Shown here: positions 39,503-47,403 of the stretch, piece after piece
Layout: each line of letters begins with the position of its first letter
Numbering within the stretch: position 1 is the stretch's first letter
Assembly: GCA_030849465.1 (NCBI GenBank)
Contig: JARVLF010000006.1
Coordinates: 558,001 to 622,000 of the forward strand
DNA from: Moesziomyces globuligerus
Taxonomy: Eukaryota; Basidiomycota; Ustilaginomycetes; Ustilaginales; Ustilaginaceae
Direction of reading: 5' to 3'
DNA length: 64,000 bases
The notes under the pieces: model-generated
The model's input: the letters and a program-made list of their open reading frames with translations, nothing else
Databases searched by the model: none
What the model was told of the DNA's origin: nothing
Translations under genes and position numbers: made by a program

Positions 39503-41977
39503 ATGCCCGCAGCAGTCCATCTCGCTCGGCGAGGCGCTGCCACGTCCTCAACAAGCCCTGTGGCTGGACTGGAGGATGAGCTCGAGCTCCAGAGCCCGCT
39601 GTCGGCGCTGCGTCAGCATCTGGACGCTGAGGCCCTCCCGCGCCCCGACTTCTTCGACTCGCTCGACGACCTGCATCTATGGTACCAGATGCGATCTCCC
39701 GACGTACTGCACGATCATCTCGAGCCATGCAGCCGAAACACAGGTCCACCTGCCTTGCGCTTTGCCATCGAGGCCAAGCCCAGGCTCGTCGTGTGCCACG
39801 ATTTCCAGGGTGGCTACACCGAGGATCCGCACAGGCAGGGCTACACGCTCGAGCACCTCCAGCTCATAGACACGTTCATCTACTTTTCGCACAAGCGCGT
39901 CAGCATTCCGCCCGCCGGTTGGCTCTCTGCGGCCGCGCGGACCGGGACCAAGGTGCTGGGCACGCTCATCTTCGAGTGGGCCGAAAGCGTCCCCGATCTG
40001 GCGCAGCTGCTGCGCGGACCCGAGCGCAAGGCGATGCCGCTGCGCGGAGCCGTCAGCTTCTCGCCGCAGTACGCCGTGGAGCTCATCGACCTCGCGCTCG
40101 AGCGCGGCTTCTCGGGCTATCTGGTCAACATCGAGGTGGCGCTCGACCTGGGTTTCAGCTGTTCGGGCGAGGCATGGCCTGCATGGGTCGGGCAGGAGGC
40201 GAGGGTGGGAGAAGTGCACAAGAACGCCGAGCGCTTGCGTGCATGGGTGCACTTTCTGCGCGAGGAAGGCACGAGACGCTTCGTCCAGGCTGGCAGACCG
40301 GCGGATGAGTGGCATGTCATGTGGTACGACTCGGTCGTCTATCCGTACGGCCAGCTCGCGTGGCAGGATGCGCTCAACGAGCACAACATCGACTTCTTCC
40401 AGTCGGCCCACAGCTTTTTCACAAACTACACCTGGGCGCGCCCACCACAACCGCTGCCGCCAGGCCAACTCATCGACGAGGCCGACGAAAGCCCCCAGAC
40501 TCTCCAGCTCCGAGGGTACGGACTCACGGGTGCTGACGACGGCGGATTTCATCCGCAGCTGCTGCTATCGGCAGCCATGGCGGACAGCGTCGAGCGCGCG
40601 CGAGGCGAAGTCTACGTCGGCATCGACGTCTTTGGTCGCAACTGCTGGGGCGGTTTGCAGGCGTCCAAGTCGCTCGACATGATCGGCCCGCATCGAGCCG
40701 GCCATGCCGAAGAATTGAATCTCGGCGTCGCGCTCTTCGCTCCGGGATGGACGTGGGAGGAAGAAAGTGCTGGCCGTACGCTGTCGGCAGAGCGGGCCTC
40801 GATTCAGCGCAGATGGCAGGACTGGTGGCACATTGATCTCGCGTTCTGGATTGGCATTCCACGTCCGCTCGTCCCGAACACGTACAGAATCACGCTGGAG
40901 GAAGGCGAGGTCAGACCAGTGCAGCTCTACTTTGGCGCGACGAACCTCGAGCCGGCGCGGCTCGAGCGTAGGGCGAGCACGCGTGGCTTCTACACCGACT
41001 TTGGGTTCGGGTCGGGCGAGCGCTGGTTCGACCGCGGCGAGGTCGTGCACGAGTGGCCTGCGGGCGTTGGGTTCACCGACATGGGCGTGTGCATGCCCAA
41101 GCCCGACCTCCTCTTCTCCGCGTGGCAGCAGCGCCAGCAACGCCATTCAGAGGCCGAGCTGGCTGCGGTGCCGTTGACCTGGACGTTCGACCACGGGCGC
41201 GCGTGGGCCGGAACCGCGTCGTTGGTTGTCGCACTGACGCCACAGATCGCCGAGACGGCGGCCGGGCTCACGACGGTGCCCCTCTGCTCAGCTGTGGTTA
41301 AGCTCGGCGGCGTGAAGGGAGAGTGGATCGAATGGACGTACACGCTCGCTGTCGATGGTCTAGACTCTACTACTCCGACCGATGTGATTCCAGCAGTCAC
41401 GGCCCTGGGGACAGATGGTGCTGTCGAGGTCGTGCAAGACAGCATCGAGCGTACCGAGCTCGAGAACGGCTGGCATGCCTTCTCCGCGGTGGTCCGCGTC
41501 CGTTCGAACGACGATGATGCACCCGTAGCACTCGGACTTGGGGTCTCGTTTCGACTCGAAGACGAAGACACAGGGACCAGATTGCTGCGGGTCGGAGCTC
41601 TCGAGCTCGTCCGCGCCTCTGCGTTTCCAGAACGTGCCGTTGGGGACCTCGAAGTGCGCGCTGCTGTTGGTGCTCCCGGGGCAGCAGGCGAGCAGTCGGG
41701 GCGGCTGCAGCCATCCGTGCTTTGCTGGTCGCCGCGCGAAGGCGTGGATCCCGCACAGTTCTGCAATGTGTGGATCCAGGCCTCTGGCCAACCGTCTACG
41801 CGCGTCTGGCTGGGCACGTCGACGCGCGAAGCGACCACCTCCGAGTTCTGCCTCTCCGGCCCATTCCCCCTTCCCGCCCATCTCGCCCCACTCTCCGAGA
41901 CCCTCGAGCTCAGCGTCACCTCACTCACCATTGGACGACACACCACCGTCGCCCGTGGCTCCGCAGCACCCATATAG
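39503..41977 (+). CDS. GH85 endo-beta-N-acetylglucosaminidase (ENGase)
   Basis: 824 aa, intronless, start at the first in-frame ATG. The GH85 barrel is clear: LVVCHDFQGGYTED, DTFIYFSHKRVSIPPAGW, GTKVLGTLIFEW, the catalytic strand GYLVNIEVAL with the NxE acid/base glutamate, then WYDSVVYPYGQLAWQDALN and SFFTNYTW. The enzyme cuts the chitobiose core of N-glycans, leaving one GlcNAc on the protein; many members also transglycosylate. The C-terminal ~350 residues form beta-rich accessory domains. There is no signal peptide, so it is probably cytosolic, as in animal and yeast-like ENGases that act on free oligosaccharides from ERAD. Its stop lies only 49 bp from the convergent gene's stop. Confidence 0.92.
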   Translation: MPAAVHLARRGAATSSTSPVAGLEDELELQSPLSALRQHLDAEALPRPDFFDSLDDLHLWYQMRSPDVLHDHLEPCSRNTGPPALRFAIEAKPRLVVCHDFQGGYTEDPHRQGYTLEHLQLIDTFIYFSHKRVSIPPAGWLSAAARTGTKVLGTLIFEWAESVPDLAQLLRGPERKAMPLRGAVSFSPQYAVELIDLALERGFSGYLVNIEVALDLGFSCSGEAWPAWVGQEARVGEVHKNAERLRAWVHFLREEGTRRFVQAGRPADEWHVMWYDSVVYPYGQLAWQDALNEHNIDFFQSAHSFFTNYTWARPPQPLPPGQLIDEADESPQTLQLRGYGLTGADDGGFHPQLLLSAAMADSVERARGEVYVGIDVFGRNCWGGLQASKSLDMIGPHRAGHAEELNLGVALFAPGWTWEEESAGRTLSAERASIQRRWQDWWHIDLAFWIGIPRPLVPNTYRITLEEGEVRPVQLYFGATNLEPARLERRASTRGFYTDFGFGSGERWFDRGEVVHEWPAGVGFTDMGVCMPKPDLLFSAWQQRQQRHSEAELAAVPLTWTFDHGRAWAGTASLVVALTPQIAETAAGLTTVPLCSAVVKLGGVKGEWIEWTYTLAVDGLDSTTPTDVIPAVTALGTDGAVEVVQDSIERTELENGWHAFSAVVRVRSNDDDAPVALGLGVSFRLEDEDTGTRLLRVGALELVRASAFPERAVGDLEVRAAVGAPGAAGEQSGRLQPSVLCWSPREGVDPAQFCNVWIQASGQPSTRVWLGTSTREATTSEFCLSGPFPLPAHLAPLSETLELSVTSLTIGRHTTVARGSAAPI

Positions 41978-42026
41978 ACACGTGCAGACGAGTATCCAAC
42001 GAGTACCTTATTAGGATTGGTGCAAA

Positions 42027-42865
42027 TTAGGCTGGGATCTGGGACTGGAGCTTGGGCTCTACCCAGACGCCCTTGATCTTGGAAGGGGCGCGTTCGTCCT
42101 GCCTGTGGGCGTCGAGATTCTGGCTCTCGTCGCGCACCTCCTCGCCCATGGTGGGCGAGTTGTAGTACCGGGCCAGCGACTCGATGGTGGCGAGCGGCAG
42201 GTCGTACTCGACGGCGAGCCGCTCGAGGTCCTTGCGCGACTCGCAGTGCTTACGATCATCCAGTAGCAGCGTGATCGTATTCGCCGAGATCCTCGCCTGT
42301 CCACTCGACTTGGCCGCAGGCGTCGACGAAGGCGCCGAGCCCGAGAACGCCTCGGACTGCATGTGGTCGATGTTCGCCCGCTCGCGCGCCTCCAGGATCC
42401 GGAGCATCTGGTCGTTCTACTCCGCCACACCAGCGCAATCGAAACAGCGCAATTAATACGTCGATCAGAACCATTATCGGCGAATCAGATGGGCGAGGAG
42501 GGGATGGGAAGGTTACTTACGGGTTGATAGTTGGTGGCGTTCTTGGGGACCTGGACCTGGCCGAGGCGGGAGAGGTTCTGTAGGAACTGTGGGTCGTAGG
42601 CGTCGCGCATGATGTCGGCGGACTTGGTCTCGCTCGCTTGGCTCTGCTGTCGTTGCGTCTCTTGCTCTCGCCGGGTTGATGCCGAGGGGGCGTACTTCGA
42701 GCCCTGCTGCGCTGTCGATGCTGCGTACTCGGTGGGCGGTACCCGGGCCGAGGCAGACGGCGTAGGCGCGGGCGTAGACTTGGTCGCCGACGGCACAGCG
42801 CGCGAGACGGACGACGCGACCTCGGACCCGAGCTTGCGTGCAGGCTTTGACGATAATGAGCCCAT
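42027..42865 (-). CDS. Conserved fungal protein of unknown function, likely N-myristoylated
   Basis: Exons 42865-42521 and 42416-42027 (phase 0) give 244 aa. The N-terminus MGSLSSK fits the myristoylation consensus (G2, S6, basic at 7). A Ser/Ala/Pro/Thr-rich stretch to ~75 follows, then a conserved-looking core: RDAYDPQFLQNLSRLGQVQV, and after the intron NDQMLRILEARERANID, ITLLLDDRKHCESRKDLERLAVEYDLPLATIESLARYYNSP. The last part resembles a small helical domain and ends with GVWVEPKLQSQIPA. I do not recognise a named family. Membrane attachment, perhaps to mitochondria or vacuole, is inferred from the N-terminus alone. A GTAAG near 42930 leaves room for a 5' UTR intron. Its ATG is 189 bp from the divergent DcpS ATG. 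Confidence 0.75.
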
Positions 42866-43054
42866 GGTAATATCTCGACCACAACAAGGAGGATGTGAGG
42901 ATGATGAAGCAGGTGATGAGCGAGGCTTACCAAAGTGGAGGTCTTTGCCGCCCAAAGCCAAGAAACCAAAAGGCTTGAAAATGGCGGAAGTCGGAAATGC
43001 CTGAGAACGCTTCTGGCAGTGTGCGGGCGCTTGGACCCTGAATGATGCGCTCGA
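42866..43054. promoter_or_regulatory. Compact bidirectional promoter (189 bp)
   Basis: The divergent ATGs at 42865 (minus) and 43055 (plus) are only 189 bp apart, so both genes' core promoters must overlap or lie side by side. No TATA box is evident. Confidence 0.55.
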
Positions 43055-44304
43055 ATGCTTTCTTCCCCTCGTTCATCCTCGCCAACAATCTCAACTAGAT
43101 CTTCGCGAGACCCCTACGGGATGACGGGCAAATCCTCTAGCAGCAGTGTGCTCGACGGCTTCCGGCTGGTTCGAGTGCTCGACCAGGACCCCAAGACCAA
43201 ATCCGCCAACCTGCTTGGCGAGTTCACCACCAGCACATCCGACGGCTCGACCACCGTAGACCAGGCGGTCCTCATCCTGGAGAAGACGCACTTCTCCGAC
43301 GCCTTCTACCACCTACTTGAATCCTCAAGCTCGCATTCGGGCGATGGGAAAGAGCGCGCCTCCAAAGCAGCCAGGCTCGACGGCGACTCGTCTCCGCTCG
43401 ACGGCACAGAGCGCGATGCGGTCTTTGCGGCTGTGAGCGACCTAGGACAGAACGACGTCTACACATGGCTACTTGCATGGCTGTACCGTGGGCGAGAAGC
43501 AGGTGCGGGTGATGCTGATGTCAAGATGACCTTGATCCGACCGGCGACGCAGACGCACATTGAAAAGTACTCGGCGCAGCGCAAGGTGATGGTGTACGAG
43601 ACGCCAGAGATGTACGAGCAGCGGGTGCGGCCCTGGATCGCAGCGTTTCCACCATCGCGTATCCAGTGGGTGTACAACATTCTCGAACACAAGAAGGAGG
43701 CGGAATCGATCCTGTTCGAAGATTCCGATCCGTCAAATGGGTTCATCATCGTTCCCGATCTCAAGTGGGACCAGAAGACCACCTCGAGCCTGTACATCCA
43801 GGCCATCGTGCACAATCGGCAGCTGACGAGCCTGCGAGATCTCACCAAGGGCCATATCGGAATGCTCGAAAGCATCAAGCATCAGGCGAGCACGGTCGCG
43901 TTCGAAAGGTTCGGACTCTCCGGCATCAAGGAGGGCGAGGCGGAGGGAAACGTCCGCTGCTTCCTGCACTACCATCCCAGCTACTAGTAAGTACTATCCA
44001 TGGCCGGTGAAGCTACGGACGGACCGAAGATTGAGCCAACTGCGAACTGACACTCGTGTTTCGGTCGCAATGACTGTATCGCAGCCACTTGCATGTCCAT
44101 ATCCTCGCGGCGAGCTTCACGTCGCATCCTGGAGCGGTGGTGGGGCAGGCGCACTTGTTGGACGATGTGGTGGACCTGCTTCGACTCGGCGTGGATATGA
44201 AGCAGCGCACGCTGACCTACTCGCTCGGCACCAACAGCAAGCTCTGGTCGGTGCTCTATCCTGCAGAGGGGGAGGCCGGCTCGACGAGCAGCGTCTCGAC
44301 ATGA
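43055..44304 (+). CDS. Scavenger mRNA decapping enzyme (DcpS, m7GpppX diphosphatase)
   Basis: Exons 43055-43986 and 44085-44304 (phase 2) give 383 aa. The C-terminal HIT domain has the catalytic triad of histidines in YHLHVHIL (H312, H314, H316), split by the intron within the preceding Tyr codon. Upstream are KVMVYETPEMYEQRVRPWI, IQWVYNILEHKKEAESILFED and FIIVPDLKWD, family landmarks in the cap-binding region; the N-terminal swapped domain begins near LDGFRLVRVLDQDPKT. It hydrolyses the m7GpppN left after 3'-5' mRNA decay. A second ATG at 43121 (MTGKSSSS) would remove 22 basic, Ser-rich residues and may be the usual start. Nearby lie an EDC3-like gene and a Nudix hydrolase. Confidence 0.92.
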
Positions 44305-44625
44305 GCAGCTCGCAGCCAAAACCTCCACATGAAATTCCACCGCACACGACAGCGCTCTTTTCTTTTTCTTTTTTTGTTGCCAGCCTGTCGCGCCTCGTCT
44401 CGCTCCTGTGCCTCAGCGAGGGTCAAAATATTTCAGCGGGCAACCTCGGGAAACGGACAATTTCGACGTTGCTGCGCAGCTGAGCCTCCGAGACTGGACA
44501 AGGTCAGGCCAGTCGATTCTTCCAAAGCCTCCAACCGCCACACACGACTCGGCTCCAGATCTGCCGTACCGTCAACCTCCTGCCTCGAACCCAGCAAGAA
44601 TTTCTGAGCTGGAAGCATACCGAGC
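44305..44625. other. Intergenic region, DcpS / DnaJ
   Basis: 321 bp between two plus-strand genes. It contains a T/C-rich run around 44355-44385 and a CT- and AC-rich leader before the DnaJ ATG. No gene recognised. Confidence 0.6.
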
Positions 44626-45933
44626 ATGGTCGAGTCGACACATCTGTACGATCTCCTCGGCGTGGCGCCGGACGCCTCGCCGGCGGACATCAAGAAAGCG
44701 TACCGCAAGCAGTCGCTCGCCAACCATCCGGATAAGAACCCGGATATCGACCACCAGGTCGCCTCGGAGAAGTTCGCCGAGATCAACCAGGCGTACGAGA
44801 CGCTCTCGGACCCGGATGCGCGTGCCGCGTACGACCGCTACGGCGATGATGGTCCTGGCGGTCCTGGCGGCGCGGGTGGCATGCCACCCGACATGGACGA
44901 CTTCCTAGCGAGCATGTTTGGCGGAGGCATGGGCATGGGTGGCATGCCCGGGATGGGTGGCATGGGCGGCATGCCGCGTGGCCGCCGTCCTCGGCGCACA
45001 AGGGGCGAGGATGCGGTGATCGAGTACTCGGTCACGCTCGCCGACCTGTACCGGGGCAAGACGGCGCACTTCAACCTGACCAAGAACGTCATCTGCACGC
45101 AGTGCGAGGGATCGGGTGCCAAGCCCGGGCTCTCCGAGAAGGAGTGCGTCACGTGTTCCGGCAAGGGCTCGGTGCTGCAGCAGCGCAGCATGGGCAACGG
45201 CATGATCGCGCAGTCGTACGTCGAGTGTGCCGACTGCCGCGGCGAGGGCCGCAAGGTGCGCGACAAGGACCGCTGCAAGAAGTGCAAGGGCGACAAGACG
45301 ACCAAGGCCAAGGCCAAGCTCGACGTTGAGATCGAGCGCGGCATGGTCGACGGCCAGCGCATCGTATTCAGCGGGGCGGCGGACCAGGAACCGGGCGTCA
45401 AGCCGGGCGACATTCTGATCGAACTCAAGATGCAGGAGGACGCGGCGTTCCAAGTCAAGGGTCTGGATCTCATGACGACGGTCCGGCTCACGCTCGTCGA
45501 GGCGCTGCTCGGCTTCGACCGCACCGTGCTCACCCACCTCGATGGACGACACATCAAGGTGGCGCGCACTGCCATCACACGGCCCGGCCACGTCGACGTC
45601 GTGCGCGGCGAGGGCATGCCGCAGTATCGCGACCGTAACCAGTCCAAGGGTGACCTGTATATCCGCTGGGAGGTCGACTTCCCCACCGACGCCGAGCTCG
45701 CCGCCGACCCCGCCATCCGCGATGCGCTGCGACACGCCCTCCCGCCCGCTAGGCCCGATCTGGAAACCACGGCGGACACGCTCGTGGATACGGTCGAGCC
45801 AGCGCCCGCCAAGATCGAGCAGTTCGGCAGCAATCAGGCACGCATCCCCGGTCAGAGTCACGACGACGATGGCTGGGAGGACTACGACGACGCCGGAGGA
45901 CAAGGCCCCGGCGTGCAGTGCGCACCGCAATGA
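44626..45933 (+). CDS. Type I DnaJ chaperone, Ydj1 ortholog, with CaaX box
   Basis: 435 aa, intronless. J domain 6-70 with the HPD motif in LANHPDKN, which stimulates Hsp70 ATPase. A Gly/Met-rich linker (to ~115; GGGMGMGGMPGMGG) follows. Then come four CxxCxGxG-type zinc-finger repeats: CTQCEGSG, CVTCSGKG, CADCRGEG and CKKCKGDK. The C-terminal substrate-binding beta domains follow. The final four residues are CAPQ, a CaaX box with Gln, which favours farnesylation; yeast Ydj1 ends in a comparable CaaX. It would therefore sit partly on the cytosolic face of the ER and mitochondria and deliver clients to Ssa-type Hsp70. An acidic stretch (DDDGWEDYDD) precedes the CaaX. Confidence 0.95.
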   Translation: MVESTHLYDLLGVAPDASPADIKKAYRKQSLANHPDKNPDIDHQVASEKFAEINQAYETLSDPDARAAYDRYGDDGPGGPGGAGGMPPDMDDFLASMFGGGMGMGGMPGMGGMGGMPRGRRPRRTRGEDAVIEYSVTLADLYRGKTAHFNLTKNVICTQCEGSGAKPGLSEKECVTCSGKGSVLQQRSMGNGMIAQSYVECADCRGEGRKVRDKDRCKKCKGDKTTKAKAKLDVEIERGMVDGQRIVFSGAADQEPGVKPGDILIELKMQEDAAFQVKGLDLMTTVRLTLVEALLGFDRTVLTHLDGRHIKVARTAITRPGHVDVVRGEGMPQYRDRNQSKGDLYIRWEVDFPTDAELAADPAIRDALRHALPPARPDLETTADTLVDTVEPAPAKIEQFGSNQARIPGQSHDDDGWEDYDDAGGQGPGVQCAPQ

Positions 45934-46078
45934 ACAACCATCCCCATGCTGCTACGTACAACACACCCCTACTCATTATCATGTACTTCTACTCCACTTG
46001 CCGCATCCTAGAGATTCACTGCTCCACACGCCCGACGTACGCCGCAATCCGGGATGGAACGACATTTCCAACGAGACT

Positions 46079-46980
46079 CTATAGCCGGCCCATCCTGCCG
46101 GAACCGACTTCGAGGCCGATGGCCAGGTGCGCGAGACGCGCGTCGACGGCGAATCCCTTTGCCTGGAAATCTGTCCCGGCGAGACATGGTTGGAAAGAGA
46201 GAAGCGATCATCAGCAAAGGTGTTGGAGCACTTGGAGCGTCTCGGCATGGGCTCACCTTTGAGGCTCTGGTAGAGGCCCTTTACGGGGACGAGGTACTTT
46301 TCGATGAACTCTCCCTCCTCTGGCTTGGCGACCGGCTCGGGCGCATTGTCGCTCAACTCGATGTTGACGACGACCATCTTCATGTTGGCACCCGTGAGGC
46401 CCGGATCGTTGAACATGGTGGGCGTAGTCTCCTCGATGGTGACCTTGCCACCCTCCTTGTCGGTGCCGTAGCCAGTTTCCTCCTCGAGCTCTCGGAGCGC
46501 GGCGCGGTTGGTGCCCTCGTCACCCTCTTCGCCGGCGTCGATGAGGCCGGCGGGCATCTCGATGCAGCTGTGGCCGACGGGCGGGCGGTACTGCGAGATG
46601 AGCAGGATGTGCGGCTCGGACGACGGGCGGTGGATGATCGTCATGATCGCCACAGCGTCCACGTCGCCTTTGCGCGTCTTGCGGTCGGCGGATTCCCACT
46701 TGCGCTCCTTGCCCGTCGGATCGACCCACTCGATCGACCGCAGGCCAACCCACTTGGCATCCGAGTCCTGCAGCGGTGCCGACTTGAGGATCTTGGCATC
46801 CTGCGACGACATTGTAGACGACGCGCTGATGGTCACGATCTTGGACGCGAGCTGCACAGGTGTGGTGGAGAAGGATCGGTGGGGTCGAGGTAGGACAGCG
46901 AGCGATGGCGAGGCACGACGAAGCAGCGCAGTTCGAAGTGGCGGCACTCTTGCAAGGAGCAGGGCGCAGCGTCCGGGCAT
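46079..46980 (-). CDS. Nudix hydrolase, ADP-ribose pyrophosphatase type (Ysa1/NUDT5-like)
   Basis: Exons 46980-46257 and 46170-46079 (phase 1) give 271 aa. The Nudix core is IEMPAGLIDAGEEGDEG followed by RAALRELEEETGYG, with the Glu residues that bind Mg2+. KWVGLRSIEWVDPTGKERKWE at the N-terminal side and EFIEKYLVPVKGLYQSL after it match ADP-ribose hydrolases of the Ysa1/NUDT5 group; exon 2 ends in ARLAHLAIGLEVGSGRMGRL. The first ATG adds 56 residues (ALLLARVPPLRTALLRRASP, then HRSFSTTPVQLASK), rich in Arg with no acidic residue, which looks like a mitochondrial presequence. The internal Met57 (46812) would give a cytosolic form. Convergent with the DnaJ gene. Confidence 0.9.
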
Positions 46981-47403
46981 GTGTCGCTGCGTGATGGTGG
47001 AAGAGCAGGGTCAAGGTCCAGAACAAGGAAAGCCAACGTCGTCGTCGGATGTCGAGCAGCCAAAGGATGACCTCAGGCGGCGCACGCTGAGGCAGCAGAA
47101 TTCAAGCGGCTCGGCACTCGAAGAGGAAAAGTGACGTTGACCGCCGCCTGTCCTGTGCGTCGGGACTTTGCCGACTTTTGACGCCGCTACTCCACACGAC
47201 CCAACCCTCTCGGGGCAAACAGCTCAGATGGTCTAACAGATGACAAATTTGATGCCTCGCTCGACCGACATCTGAAACTAGCCAAGCCCATCCCTCATGC
47301 TCCCCTTCGCCCCTTCTCTTTGCAACTCCATATCCGCACCGCACCGTTGCTGCATCTTTTGAGCCTGCCGACGTAGCATCGGCATTCGCACACACGCCTC
47401 GCC
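46981..47403. other. Divergent promoter region, Nudix / EDC3-like
   Basis: 423 bp between divergent ATGs, CT- and AC-rich near the EDC3-like start. No other gene recognised. Confidence 0.55.

Noticed and set aside
43055..43120. Possible mitochondrial presequence on DcpS from the first ATG
   Set aside because: The 22 residues are Ser/Arg-rich but short and include acidic Asp; the downstream Met43121 is equally likely, so I only note it.
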